Shown here: positions 1 through 45,480 of the stretch, in pieces
Position numbering within the stretch: the first letter of the stretch is position 1
Layout of the letters: each line of letters starts with the position of its first letter
Assembly (NCBI GenBank): GCA_903813345.2
Contig: CAIIXF020000001.1
Span: forward strand, 44,717,885-44,781,884
Source: Owenia fusiformis
Taxonomy: Eukaryota; Annelida; Polychaeta; Sabellida; Oweniidae
Length of the DNA stretch: 64,000 nucleotides
Direction of reading: 5' to 3'
Translations under genes and position numbers: made by a program
The notes under the pieces: model-generated
Told to the model about the DNA's origin: nothing
Database searches by the model: none
Seen by the model: the letters and a program-made list of their open reading frames with translations, nothing else

Positions 1-106
1 CCTCCTCCTTTGCCAAAAATATCATATTTTACCACTGATTTAAAAAATACCGTTTTTATTTTGACATGTTATCCTATGGATATCATGATAACTATGGAAT
101 AATATA

Positions 107-251
107 GGAATATCCTATGGCTCTGAAAAAATATCACTTATATCCATGAGTGGATATTGATATCTTCGCGAGTGAGCGCAGCGAATGAGTGAAGATATTG
201 ATATCCATGAGTAGATATAAGTGATATTTTTGAAAAAGCATAGGATTGTCC
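107..251. repeat. Foldback hairpin repeat 1
   Basis: Two arms of about 60 bp (roughly 107-166 and 191-251) are reverse complements with few mismatches. They enclose a short GC-richer apex near 167-190 reading GTGAGCGCAGCGAATGAGTG. The arms are AT-rich with ATATCC/GGATAT blocks. There is no coding potential. It looks like a palindromic MITE-type element; no clear target duplication was found. Confidence 0.7.
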
Positions 252-498
252 GTTTATCCCATTGGGAATTATTATCCCGCGAATATTGAATAGTCAGATA
301 AATTGCAATGGAAATTCCATTTCGTCTGAGATTTTGATTGCGATAATTCAACGAACGTCATATACGTGACGTAACAGAGTGGTTTGTATTTAATGCGAAC
401 GCCGTAAAAACAAGATCCCAAAAAAATAAAAATATATAATAAATATATAAACAATCGTTTTGCTGAATTAATAAAAAAATTGAAAAAATCAAAACCAT

Positions 499-600
499 CG
501 AATATCACTTTTGAAACCATCGAATATCACTTTTGAAACCATCGAATATCACCTTTCAAAAAGTGATATTCGATGGTTTCAAAAGTGATATTCGATGATT
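499..600. repeat. Foldback with internal direct repeats
   Basis: A roughly 22-bp unit starting GAAACCATCGAATATCAC occurs about three times in direct orientation (about 491-552). It is followed by two copies in reverse complement (558-600). The result is a hairpin whose arms are themselves short tandem arrays. Confidence 0.7.
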
Positions 601-672
601 TGGGAATTGTTTGCTAAAATATGATATCTTCATCCACGTATCAATTATATCTTCACGTGATATTCGATCTAT

Positions 673-1092
673 ATCCTTGTAACCATGGGATAAATAAGGG
701 TTATGTACTGGGAGGTTTTGGATATGGGGTTTTTCCAGAGTGAGATATGCATATCTACCTGAGGGACCGTAGGGACAGAAAGTAGATGTGCATATCTCAC
801 GAGGGATGAACCCAATATCCAAACCGACCGTACATAACTGCTTTATCCTATACCAAGTAGAGTTTTTAGTAGTACAAGGTGTAAAAAATAAACAAATCAT
901 TCATATGCAAAGTCATTTTATTGCATTTCCACTTTTTTGGAAGCGGGAAGATACGCCCCGAAGCGGGAAGATATGCACCGAAGCGGGAGATATGACGGGA
1001 GATATGGAGGTTCTTGATATGGAAACCTCAAAATCAGAATACAGGATATATCTTACCAACTTATCTCCCTAAAACCCTACTTGGCATAGGAT
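673..1092. mobile_element. Two-hairpin MITE-like element, copy A
   Basis: The first half (about 680-860) is a hairpin with arms of about 70 bp containing GGATATGGGGTT and its complement, and an apex near 750-775 reading GAGGGACCGTAGGGACAG. The second half (about 930-1090) carries short repeats of GAAGCGGGAGATATG type. The whole block matches 32993-33434 in reverse complement, so it is a dispersed mobile repeat. It ends in a CATAGGATAAA motif shared with the next hairpin. No coding sequence was found. Confidence 0.7.
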
Positions 1093-1262
1093 AAATAGAG
1101 ATTATCCTATATGAGGTTCAGGATATTGGGATTATCCCGAGGCTAATATAATATATTTGCCCGAGGGCCGCAGGTCCCGAGGGAAAATATATTATATTGG
1201 CCAAGGGATAATCCCAATATCCTGAACCGACTATAGGATAATATGTTTATCCCATACCAATC
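1080..1262. repeat. Foldback hairpin repeat with CCGCAG apex
   Basis: Arms of about 75 bp (1080-1160 and 1185-1262) are reverse complements and contain TTCAGGATATTGGGATTATC and its complement. The apex near 1161-1184 reads CCCGAGGGCCGCAGGTCCCG. It abuts copy A of the two-hairpin element and shares its terminal CATAGGATAAA motif. Confidence 0.75.
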
Positions 1263-1506
1263 TTGGTCATCTGGTTCACATTGTTCAATCGTGGAAATAT
1301 TCTAGAATAGTCATGTCCAGTTTTGTTTTCTTGGCCGTGGGCGGATTTTTTTGTTCTCTCAAATATTCCCACATTTATTTTCTCGAATTTTTTAAGTGAA
1401 TGCTCCTTCCATTTTTTAAACCATCAAACAGATCGCCGTTGTCGTTTACAGTCATTACGCGAACGTTACAAATTTTGAACAAATATGCGAGCGGCGATTA
1501 TGACGT

Positions 1507-1567
1507 AGCGGGCAGATATACTATATCTGCCCGCTCAGAGCGGGACGTAAAGCTATATCTGCCCGCT
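1507..1567. repeat. Short GC-ended palindrome with a third arm
   Basis: 1507-1535 is a near-perfect palindrome with AGCGGGCAGATAT arms. A third copy of the right arm (CTATATCTGCCCGCT) follows at about 1553-1567. The same foldback style as its neighbours; no function is visible. Confidence 0.65.
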
Positions 1568-1627
1568 GATGAAAATATAAGTTTTTACAAACCGGCTTTA
1601 TGTACCTGTAACACGTCCAAGTATGGG

Positions 1628-2140
1628 ATAAATCAAGATAATTTCTACTCGCATCTAGTCTATTCCACATGTTTGGGAAAAGTGTACAGGAAAATCTCCA
1701 TGTTCAATTACTCAGATGCGAGTAGGTAGTTACCAGTTTCGCCACCATGTGGCTGATTCGGGGGAAATAACATGGCAAGGTATTACAAAATTCCCTTAAA
1801 CTTGAATATGCATCAGTTTTAGTGGTTCACTTTTGAAATTACCCTTATCGTATGTGATAGTTATACAAATTAAAATATGTCCAGTAAAAGAAAATATTAT
1901 CTGCCCAACACAAGAAACGATATTTCGCTTTTTGTAGTTTTACAACATGGGGTCTATGGGGAATCTCCCCGACCTAGAAATCACATTGTCAAAGAAAATT
2001 AAATTTTCAAAGTTGATAAACTATTTTCAAAACCACATTTTTAGATGACATTTTATATGTAGATTCCAAATATGACACCAGTTTGACAGAATTGTGAATT
2101 TTTAATGACGTAAATCAAGATTATTTCTACTCGCATCTAG
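1628..2140. repeat. Direct repeat pair around ACTCGCATCTAG
   Basis: A stretch of about 32 bp starting GATAAATCAAGAT and ending ACTCGCATCTAG occurs at about 1628-1660 and again at about 2108-2140. An inverted copy of its end (AGATGCGAGTAG) lies at about 1714-1725. The sequence between shows no gene. Probably remnants of one dispersed repeat. Confidence 0.5.
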
Positions 2141-2819
2141 GATATTGATGTATGATCAATATATACGAATCGAATGTATTATCGTGTGCATTACAATATC
2201 CACATTGAAACATTTTTGGCCTGCAATGGACGTATAATGAATTAGAATATGAGGCCGTGTTATCATTCTAATGTAAAGTCATTGTATTTACTGTGGTATT
2301 GGGTTGCAAGTTAATATCAGATTCAATGCAAATTAATCATCTAATATCAGATGCGCGATCAGTCCTATAATCTAATTTCAGGTCATCAGTTCGATATCTA
2401 GCACTTGTTCTAACGACACGGTATTACTAGGCTATCATATTATAAATACACACACATATAAAACAATCAAACTGGTACACGATATAAGCACGACTGCTCT
2501 TTCAATTGAGTATAAATGTTGATAAACTTACCCGGAAGCCAAGACATACACGTTTAGACGATGCTATTTTCAGTTCAGTGTAAGAGTAAATGCCCGGATA
2601 TCGAGGCTTTTTCGTGTAAAGTTTTAACCAAGCATCTAAAATCGGGTTATATTGCGTGTAGAATTTATCGATATCAGGGCCGCTACATGCCAGTGAGCTC
2701 TGTACACTTGTAATACCTACTGTGACATAATAATCTTTTTGGATGGTCTATATGATAACAGTTGATATATTTCAAAGTACTGTAGTTCATATATTTTTTT
2801 ATTTTCCCAATGGACGAAG

Positions 2820-2916
2820 TTCGGTAGGGATAAAGTGAAGCCCTCCGTCTGTCAGTCCGTTCGTCCATCTGTCCATCCATCCGTCTATCATTTTATCCGT
2901 CCCTCTGGAAGGTAAC
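2820..2916. repeat. Degenerate (TCCRTC)n simple repeat
   Basis: Imperfect short tandem units of the type TCCGTCTG / TCCATCCA run through about 2840-2905. An open frame here on the minus strand is a by-product of the repeat. Confidence 0.6.
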
Positions 2917-3548
2917 TCAAATACTAGTAAACAGATTTGCTATAAAATTGGTGGAAAGACGTATATTGGACCATTGGTGAATAGTTTTCTGCAAAATCAT
3001 TTTTCAAGATGGCCGCCTCTTTAGAAATGACGGGAATATTTAGGCAAAAATCTTTAGATTTTCATTTTAAACCAAAGAAATGAATATCATTGTTTGAAAT
3101 TTTGAAAGTATTTTTAGAACATCTATCTTTGTCACATATAATCCGAGTTTTTCAATTAGATCTAATATATTTTCTTTATTATTTGTGCCTTTGAAACTCT
3201 TAAATGGTCACCAAAATACTTAAATATCTCTAATGTATGTAATTTGTTATCTACCAACTATATTTTCAAGGGAAGAGTAGAAATACAGATTCATATAATA
3301 TATGTTATAGTGTTCGTTGGGATTTGTTACTCCGTTGATTTGCTTTTTTCTAGTTCTTATTTGTGCATGACTGAAGTCAGAAGTTACTTTCAAAAGCAAA
3401 ATTCTTTATTTTTATTGGCAAACTAAACTCACCGCTTTATATACCATAGAAAGATTTTCTTTAAGGTACATTCTGTACTTTACATTTTTAGTTGTCCTTA
3501 TCACTAAAAATGCTTGTCCTGAAATCAAATTATCACATCGGATAATAT

Positions 3549-3700
3549 GAGGTTATATAATGGTTCTTTCTGTATATCGTGTTTATACTCGAGTGAGTAT
3601 ATGATATATTCACAAGTGAGCGTAGCGAACGAGTGAATATATTATATTCTCACGAGAGTATAAAATTCACGATATACAGAATGAACCATTATATAATCTT
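3549..3700. repeat. Foldback hairpin repeat with CGTAG apex
   Basis: Arms 3549-3613 and 3632-3700 are reverse complements with a few mismatches and contain TATATAATGGTTC and GTATATCGTG. The apex at about 3614-3631 reads AAGTGAGCGTAGCGAACG, almost identical to the apex of the hairpin at 107-251 although the arms differ. Confidence 0.75.
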
Positions 3701-4052
3701 ATTATGCCACTCTAAGTTCAATTACAGTTGATTCGAACACAATCATAACAATTAAAAACCATAAAAATATCCCATAGCCAACTCAATAATGCTGATGTTG
3801 ATCTCGAACCATTTATGACGTTGCTTGATTCTAGCAAATCATGCCGGAACCATTTATTAGGTCACTTGATTCTAATAAATCATGAAAATGTTCATGATTT
3901 TTTTATTCATTAGTTCCCAGAATGCACTTCTACAGTGGTATACGCTAGAGTGTATACGGAGGAGTTGTATACGATGACGATATACCACTCTCCACTGTAT
4001 ATCGTTGTTATAGACCCATGTTATACAACTGTAATTGGACTTAGAGTGGTAT
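3701..4052. repeat. Inverted-repeat-bounded segment
   Basis: About 28 bp at 3701-3730 (CCACTCTAAGTTCAATTACA) recurs as its reverse complement at about 4024-4052. The middle holds more short palindromes such as GTATACGGAGGAGTTGTATAC. It directly follows the 3549-3700 hairpin, and the two may be one composite foldback element. Confidence 0.55.
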
Positions 4053-4199
4053 AACAGAGTATAGTATTGTCATCAATTCAGCATACTATTGGCAAAAGAT
4101 GCATGAGGTATTACATGTGACTTTGTCTTAAACAATATTAATACAAAAATGAATATAAATTTGTTTTTTTTTCTATTTAAGTAATTTATCTAATTAGGG

Positions 4200-4565
4200 T
4201 CTCCATTTTTTGTGACAGCGCTTGACAGACTTTATATTTAAGATTTGACCTTCAGTGACCTGTTCAAGGTCAAAAAAGGTCAAAAAGGTCAAAAAGGTCT
4301 TTTTTCAACTTGCTTCAAATTGACCAATTTCTTTTTTCAAAATCATGTACACGTTATCAGAAGTTCAAATCTGACTTTAAATTTGAGTTTTTACCTTCAA
4401 TGACCTTCTCAAGTTCAAAAAAGGTATTTTTTCAACTTGCTTCAAATTGACCAATTTTTTTTTTCAAAATCATCTACAAGTTCTCAGGAATTCAAATTAG
4501 ATTGAACTAATGATATTGTGAGCAACTAGGTGGTGACATTTTGTCACATTAATGCCTTGCACGTG
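4200..4565. mobile_element. GTCACCACC-family dispersed repeat, copy 1 (partial)
   Basis: It shares long similarity with 5565-5963, 13966-14199, 41516-42057 and 42060-42257. Features are stretches such as CTTCAAATTGACCAAT, several AGGTCA hexamers, and an end reading GGTGGTGACATTTTGTCA. The left end is missing here. The AGGTCA units near 4265-4305 are spaced 4, 3 and 3 bases apart. Confidence 0.65.
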
Positions 4566-5072
4566 TTAAGCAGTTCATAATGCGTGTTTTGACAAACTTG
4601 TAGTGCATTGTATCAGTTGTGTATGAATGGTCACAAAGCTGGTTAATTAATTGGAATTACAAATATTATTTGAAGCTTGCGCTAAAAGCAAAACAAGACT
4701 GATTGGGAAGCTAAGATAATGTTACAATTTGGGAGGATAAATTGATACAGCACAGAATTAATTTTAAACGTGCTCAGTTAACATAATAGTTCAATACAAC
4801 TGTAGCTATAATAGGCCTGCATGGCTGATACAGACAGGATGATATATCATTATAAGGCTGAGTATTGAATATAAGGCTGCTTTAGAAGTGCCGTAGTGCC
4901 GGATCGCAGAAGAGTAGTTTTTGAGGTGAAGTTAATTATAAGTGTATTATAAAATCTCCAAGTCAATCAAATCAATTATCTGCTGACTTAACCACGTCAG
5001 CCCAAGTGATTGGTTATATATATCAGAATATAACACGCTGGGATAGATAATAGAAGGATTGTTTTAATTCAG

Positions 5073-5114
5073 GTGCAGTGACGGAAGATCCCGCCCTGAC
5101 GTGAAGCCGTGAAG
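5073..5114 (+). other. PIK3CA 5' UTR part of first coding exon
   Basis: A pyrimidine-rich tract ends in AG at 5071-5072, and no upstream ATG follows before the start codon at 5115. This suggests a 5' UTR splice acceptor with one or more non-coding exons further upstream. Mammalian PIK3CA also starts with a non-coding exon. The upstream exon and promoter could not be located. Confidence 0.5.
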
Positions 5115-38348
<33,234 letters not shown>

Positions 38349-41340
38349 ATCATCTTAAATATAAATAACGGAAGTTCAAAATATGAAGAATGGATGAAGG
38401 AAATGGGTGTTTTAGGAGAATGTGTTATATGGCTTGAGGCAATATGTCAACAATACTCACAAAGTAGGTTACAATTTAAGTGGACATTTTGGAGAAGAAA
38501 CCATTTAGAGAAATAACATTAGTGCCATTAATTATAGCATTCTTTGATTGATAGAATATGAAGTGAGAAATCTTAAATAATTTTGTATTTGCTGTGAAAT
38601 TGAACACTTCTGTCTTATGGTATAAGCTACAGGTTGTGAGTGGTCATAATCTCAGAAACATTTGCAACGAAAAATTGAACATGCCTCTAAAAACAAACCT
38701 GCCAAAAATTGAGGATGATCATTAAAATCAAATTCAACGTTGAAAGTTTGACGGATGATGAAAGATGCTATTTAAGTGTACGATAAACTAGTCACATGAG
38801 AAATTAATCAAAGTTATCGTTGAGTCCAACTTACTGGCGCAAATAATTGTTATTCGAATTGCGTGTGTTCTGCAAACAAGCGACATCTACTTTTTAAAAT
38901 GTTGCCCAAACCAGATATAAAAATGAGACAGAAAATGAGGTATCCTGTCTATCTGTTTTATTGCAACTCTTCCTTGACCTTTATACTGATCTCCCGGTGT
39001 GTCTTCTTTAGGAGATCAAGAATGTCTCATTACAGTACATAATGGCAACACAAACATCAGTTTAACATGCAGAAAATTAAATTATTTTAGTCTTGCATCA
39101 AGTTTCTGCTCCCCTTTTTATTTATATTTCTAAGTGTTAAAGAGAATATTAGAGGTCAACATAGGGGTTCTCTATTTGTACACCTTAACAGGGACTTAAT
39201 GTAAGATTATTTAACCTAAGTGGGATATTTTATTTTATTTGGACACAAAAACACATACGAAGGGAGTATCCACACCCTGTCATATTGTGTGCTATAACAT
39301 GGATCATGGTTACTTATTGAGGTGGTCTATTGAGACTGACTTGTATTGAAGCTTGCAAAGATGCCCCTCAAGGGATACTGCCCAGTGGCCATGTATACAT
39401 TTTGATGCATATTTACTTATGTGAGAAATGCCTAAAAGATCAAAATGCCGCCATAGGTGGCTTGTGTCATGTTGAAGTTTGTTGAACAACATTACTGTGT
39501 AGCGCTAATGTTAACTATGACTTGAACGTGAAAATCTATTTTTGATATGCCATCTATTTATGTATATGTCTCTGTACATGCATTACGATGCATTATGATG
39601 CATTACTGTATGTGTACTTTGCATGTCTAAGAGGAATCTTAGACTGTAGAACTAAATGTGTGAAGTAGCTGTTATATTATGAAGTCTCAGCTAGTACAGA
39701 TCAATCAAAGAACTGGAGGCTAATCTCAAATATGTCATGGTTTTGCCCTATATGTAGTTAGATTAATTAATTTATGTGAAAGAAAAGACTCCAGGAAAAT
39801 GTTATTGTCTGTGGTTGGTCAAAAGTGCATATGAAGCCGATTTATAATAGTAGGATATTTATTTAGGGTAACCTTTTGTGAACTTCAATTTGTGGGAGGT
39901 GATCGCCATAATATATATAACACTGGGCATTAGCTAGGTAATAGGTAGGCATAGCCTTCCATATATTGTGTTTTGGTACAGTGTACTTTCATGTAATGGG
40001 ATGCACTCCTCATTCCGAATATACTGGTACATTGACTGCACAAATGTGATAATACCATCCCTTAAAAGTCAATGATAATACTAATAAACATGGATTCAGA
40101 AAATATACAATTGTAAATTGACTTGTATTGATATTTAACCAGAGCTTAGTTATTTTAGTTCAGTTTAAGACATATTTTTGAAAGAATGAGGAAACTGCTC
40201 TAACTTTGGTCAAGGCACCTTGTTCATTCAGTCAACAGTAAGTCAGAAATGCACAGAAATGTACAAAAGTTAGAATTATATTTTAAATTATTTATTTACA
40301 TAACATTATGTCTTATTTATGTTTACATATTCATTACTGAACTTGTGAGAATAAGTTTACAAATATTATACAGTAGTCTCGCATCAAGCCCTCCCCATAT
40401 CTGTCCTCCTATAAACCTTCCCCTATACATGTCCACCCCCTGTAAAACTCAACTCTCTTGGGTTGAAGTAAGTGTATGGGAGGAGCGGGGGGGGGGGCTC
40501 CAGAGACTTAATGCAAAACTAGTTGTATAGCAATAATACAGACGATGTATGACATCAAATTTTCAAACCATATTGTCTGTAGTTATATTACATTCATATA
40601 ATGTGATTGAATGATTGTTACTATCTAGTATGCTGCACATCTGTATATCATGACAATTAAACTTTATCTCAATTATTTATTTTTGCAATAATTTGTTTTA
40701 TCTTTTAGACATTGCTAATTAATTAATAACTGTAAAACCACAAATAGAAAAAGTCTATGGGAGATGGGAGATTCATTGAGATAGACTTAAGTCTTTAGGT
40801 TTGATTCCTAAAATTCGACCAGTTCATAAATGACTCATTATTTATACATGTATATAGTAATACCACAAGGAAGCATAATAGAAAATAATGGGCACATAGG
40901 GGTCGTCTCAACCTGATACAATATATCTCATTGTAATGGGAGGAAAATGGGCCATGGGGTTCAGTACCTTCATCAAGGTATACTCATTTATTTAAGAAGT
41001 AATCATGGCTCTGATGCAATCAAAATTGAATATTAATTCCTCGTATCATTTAACAACGATCACATTTTGTATTAGAACACTGATTGTGACCTCCCATCGC
41101 ATATTGTATCCATTTCTAGGAACAAATTATGGAAGAGATGTGGGTTGAAGTATTTATGACTAATTCTCTGACAACTTCATTGGCCATATATTTGTGTTAT
41201 AACAGTGTAAAAAGTATCACTAGATGTTTTCAAAAATGTACAAATTGTAACTTTTCTACCATGTTGGTGATATACATGTCATGTGTAACTATTTATTATT
41301 ATATTCATATATGTCATGAGGTGAGACAATAAAAGGCTAA
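38349..41340 (+). other. Probable PIK3CA 3' UTR and flank
   Basis: About 3 kb without a coding frame or clear transposon. AATAAA words at 40083-40088 and 41328-41333 are candidate poly(A) signals, so the UTR could end near 40100 or 41350. Only RNA data could choose. A short G run and pyrimidine-rich segment lies at 40380-40500. Confidence 0.5.
40083..40088 (+). terminator. Candidate PIK3CA poly(A) signal
   Basis: AATAAA about 1.74 kb after the stop codon. A second candidate lies at 41328-41333. Confidence 0.3.
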
Positions 41341-41515
41341 ACAGCAGAATCATAATTGTATTTGTCTGTCGGCTAAATGTTAGAAATAGAAATCAGTCTC
41401 TTATTATCTCTCTTCATTGAGGATACATGTATACAGGTATATATTATATATAATTATTCCTGTGAAAATAGAATCTGTAAATGTTTTTTGAGATCTTGGA
41501 TTTCTTATGAATCCA

Positions 41516-42257
41516 CATATTGTTATGGTCTCCATTTTTATACGGCTGATGGTTGGTGGTTGGCGTCTGTAACAAATTCTTACAACTTCCAATAACTTAA
41601 CAAATACTGTTTAGACTGACTTCAATTTTTTTCAAAACCTTCTACAAGTTTTCAGAACTTCAAATCTGACTTTATATTTAATATTTGGCCTTCAATGATC
41701 TTTTCAAGGTCAAATAAAGGTCAAAAAAGTGTTTTTTGAACATGCATCAAATTGACCAATCATTTTTTTCAAAATCATTTACAAGTTATCAGAAGTTCAA
41801 ACCTGACTTTAGATTTGAGATTTGACCTTCAATGACCTTCTCAAGGTTAAAAAAGGTCAAAAAGTCATTTTTCCAACTTGCTTCAAATTGACCAATTGTT
41901 TTTTCAAAATCATCTACAAGTTCTCAAAAGTTCAAACCTTACTATAGTTTTGACATTCAATGACATTCTCAAGGTCCAAAAAAGATTTGACCTTCAATGA
42001 CCCTTTCAAGGTAAAAAACTAGGTGGTGACATTTTGTCATGTTAATGTCTTGTACGTCTCTGCTCCAGCATACATAACAAAGGATAGATTTGAGATTTCA
42101 CCTTCAATGATCTTCTTATGTTCAAAAAAGGTCTTTTTTCAACTTGCTTCAAATTGACCAATTTTTTTTTCTCAGAAATTGAAATCTGACTTAAGATTGA
42201 ACTCATAATACTGTGAGCAACTAGGTGGTGACATTTTGTCATGTTAATGTCTTGTAT
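41516..42257. mobile_element. GTCACCACC-family repeat, copies 4 and 5, with local duplication
   Basis: Copy 4 runs from CATATTGTTATGGTCTCC (about 41516) to GTGACATTTTGTCATG (about 42040). A second partial copy ends at about 42257. The flanking words CTGCTCCAGCATACAT follow both ends (about 42061 and 42263), so part of the element and its host flank were tandemly duplicated, about 200 bp apart. AGGTCA words are again present. Confidence 0.65.
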
Positions 42258-42299
42258 ATTTCTGCTCCAGCATACATTACATAGGATATTGCTAGAGAA

Positions 42300-43099
42300 G
42301 ACAACTCATTCACACATTGCAGTTTTAAGTCAACCAACAGAGGACAACGCCAGTAAAGGAAATGTCAATTTTGAGGATCGAACATATAGAAACTTTGAAT
42401 CAATCAAAAATGTCGAGTCTAAATCAAAAACTAAATGCTTTGACCAACTTGAGGGAAATATTAATTTAGTCATATTACATAATAACTGTGCAGACAAGAT
42501 CTTTTCACAACAAATTCTTACAACTTCCTATACTGAACAAATACTTTTGGTCATCCAAATTCTTTAAATTCGTTGGAGGAATCCACCTTTCCTTTTAGGA
42601 AATAGAACATGTATCAACGCACATTCGAATTATGCGTTCAACAATATAATAAAGGTTGCATTTTTGATGAAAATTAGATTAACATTATTACAAAAGTATG
42701 TTGATTGGTCCATTGCTCCTTTACTATCACTTTTGATTAACTTAATTATCATTATATATACTTTTCTTGAACATAATGAATGGGTCTAAAAGATACACCC
42801 ATGTTCATGATCAGAAAATATTCATAATTCAAGTTAAAATCGTCTAAAATTGTTTGCGATAATCTCCTTTAATGTTATTTCCAAATGTTAAATAGTTGAA
42901 TGTGGGTGTGGCTCCTGAGGTCAAAGGTCAGATTTTCAAGTCTGTAATTTCAAGTTGAGAACATTCAACTAAATATGAAAAAATAAAAACAATGGACTCT
43001 GACCCCTAATTTTTATTTTCAAGTAACAAATTACTCCCTTGTAAAAGTAACCTTCAAATCTGAACCTTTCTAATTAAATTCGAACAGTGAACATTTATT
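42300..43099. other. Intergenic, no feature seen
   Basis: AT-rich sequence. An open frame of 108 codons at 42241-42567 starts inside the repeat end and has no recognisable domain, so I do not call it. Confidence 0.5.
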
Positions 43100-43462
43100 G
43101 AAAAATTAGCCTGTGTAATCCGAACACTTTTCACAAAATATCACATATTTCTTGCATAATGGCTCAAATATTAAAAAAACACAGTTATGATATCAAAACT
43201 TTGGAAAAAACATCAAATTGTCCCAATTATAATCTGAACGGGTCTTTCGTGCGTTGTAAAATTCATTTGAATTTCGGAATGCCATGAAGCTATGTGGTCA
43301 ATAGAAATATTAATATTCATTAAGAATTTTTATTTCTTTAAAATCCAGAATCGATCTTCCGGATGAAAAAAATCGAAATCCGAACAGCTCTTAATCCGAA
43401 CGCTTTTAGCAGTTTAGCCGGTCCCAATCGCGTTCGGATTAGACAGGCTTTATTGTACTGTT
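43100..43462. mobile_element. pogo/Tigger-like non-autonomous element
   Basis: The left end contains AGCCTGTGTAATCCGAACAC. The right end, read in reverse complement, gives AAGCCTGTCTAATCCGAAC after CAGTACAAT. More CCGAACG words occur inside (43380, 43397). Ends of the AACCTG-TAATCCGAAC type are characteristic of pogo/Tigger elements. No transposase is present, and the target duplication is unclear. Confidence 0.55.
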
Positions 43463-44947
43463 TGAAATTATTCTGAATTCACTTCTTTGAAAATGGTATC
43501 TTTCTTCTTAAAACTGAGGAACTTTTGGCCTGGACCCACTTGGAAGCATTTTGCATTCATGATCTGACCTTCCCCCTAAATGATTGTTCACCCCCGTACA
43601 TTTTCCCACGAACATTAACGACCTTATTTGTATATGCCAAAATGTCCTCAATTGATATATCTTCATGTACCTGTAAATGTTTAAAAAAAGAGAACATAAA
43701 CTGTACAGTTAATTTTGATGAATATATCGTTTTATACATAGTGTCTTATAGGCCGAACACAGCCTGGGTTAAAAGTGCCCAAAACAATAGTTCGCTGTGA
43801 AAAGTTAATGTCAGTAATGTCCTTACTATTGAATTCAACAAGGCCATTGATTTTTTAATCACTTTTGAATTAATAATGTGGCTGATGAGAGTATTTCTTT
43901 ACAAATGCATATTTAGCATTCCAAATGTTGGGGTGTCTATAATCACTTTCCACTCCACAGACCCCACTGACTCTGATTTTTCTCCCGATTGTTTTAGAAA
44001 CCCTGTTTTCTCCTACACTTTGCATTCGTTTGACTTCACTGTAGTTTAGCTAGACTCTGCACGCAGGGTAGTTTTCTCCCGATTATCAAGAAAGAAAAGG
44101 AGCCCCGATATCGATTTTCACCCCGATTTTTTCAAACAACCCTGATTTTCCCGATTTCCCACAAGCCATCCTTCTATTTTCCAGACAGATAACCTTTTTT
44201 GCATATTCCCAAATGTTTGTCCAGTGTGGTACCGGAATTATGATGATACCTTCTTTCAAATTTTAGATATAATTTTTTTATTCTCCCCTATCCCCAATTT
44301 TTCAATTTCACTATTTCGATGTGTGTGCCGTTGCTAGGTGGTTGCTAGGCAACAGCATGGACCGAAATTATATTGGAACAATACCAAGTCATACATTCAT
44401 ACATATACATACTAAATCACTGATTGGCATTTGTTGTTCATCTTGAAATATGAATGCTAAAGACAAAAACAAGTTGAACTTGAAATTGCTGACTAATCAA
44501 TTCCATGTTACATTGAAAATGGGATTTCGCGATACCAGCTATCTTTAAAAGTGTACAACTTCAGTTCTAGAAAAGCTTTCCAAATGATATCAAATGGTGA
44601 AAACATATTCTGGGAAAGCATGCTTTAATGGGAATAACGACAATACTTATTCCGGAAAGATAAAGATGATTTATCCCTAGGTTTATCATTGTTTGACAAA
44701 GGACGAAAAATTGATATCTTATTGCAGAATTTTTACCCTTTGCATTCGTACTTCACTTCTTATTAAGAGAGCTTCGTCTTCTTTCAGTTTACAATAAATC
44801 TATGATCTTACCGAGCCAATCAGAGTCCGTCGTCGAAATACGGACGACTTTCTAAATGGTCATTTCCTGTGACATCCCCGCATAGTTAATGAGCATGCAT
44901 TTAGCACGTGTTCCTTCAACTCAGCTGATTGGTTGAGAAAGGTTTTT
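43463..44947. other. Intergenic with repeat-like CCCGATT words
   Basis: 43980-44165 has repeated CTCCCGATT/CCCCGAT words, probably an old repeat. 44820-44940 is richer in CpG and has two CCAAT-type words in opposite orientation (CCAATCAG and GATTGG). No gene was recognised. Confidence 0.45.
44341..44353. promoter_or_regulatory. Perfect X-box (RFX-type) palindrome
   Basis: GTTGCTAGGCAAC matches the inverted-repeat X-box bound by RFX transcription factors, and a half copy GTTGCTAGG precedes it at 44330-44338. It lies about 2 kb before the transporter gene. Function is inference only. Confidence 0.35.
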
Positions 44948-45480
44948 TAGTTTTTATGGTTTCTTTATTTTACTTTACAAAATTATCTACAAATGACAGG
45001 GCCGAGGCTGAAATCAGCATTATTGGCCCTGTTAATACAAAGTTTATTCAAATTTACAAAATAGCAACAAAATGACTACCAACATATATGTATGCATGGC
45101 AGGAATGTGTTAAAACTATATAATTATAATTTAATTATATCAATGCATTCACACAAAAAGGATGTAAAATGCTTCAATATTGAAGAATTGCATGTTATGC
45201 TAACTCCATCTCTGCCATACATTAAGATATTCAGCTTTTGCTCTATAGAGCATCCTGTAAAGAAAATGTTCATTTCTGGCATGTTCCTGAGTTCCCCCCA
45301 AAGTTTCTCTCTTATAACATTCAACAGAGGGCATTTGAAGATTAGATGCTTTGTAGTTTGTTGTTTAAAACCACAGATGCATTTGGGAAAATGGGGTTGA
45401 GAAAGGTTAAGTGTGATCGATTTGAAATGATTTATTACCAGTGCAGTCACAGACACCAATCTTCGGGGCGGAGCTGCTAA
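44948..45480 (-). mobile_element. LINE 3' fragment, reverse transcriptase C-terminal end
   Basis: A minus-strand frame (45459-45124) contains the C-x-C...H-x4-C cluster CICGFKQQTTKHLIFKC followed by REKLWGEL. This cluster is typical of the region after the reverse transcriptase in non-LTR retrotransposons. Downstream on the minus strand AATAAAG (44963-44969) is followed by an A-rich end near 44950. It is 5' truncated; no RT catalytic motif is present. Confidence 0.6.

Noticed and set aside
42241-42567. 108-codon + strand open frame
   Set aside because: It begins in a transposon end, has no recognisable domain or splice context, and is AT-rich like its flanks.
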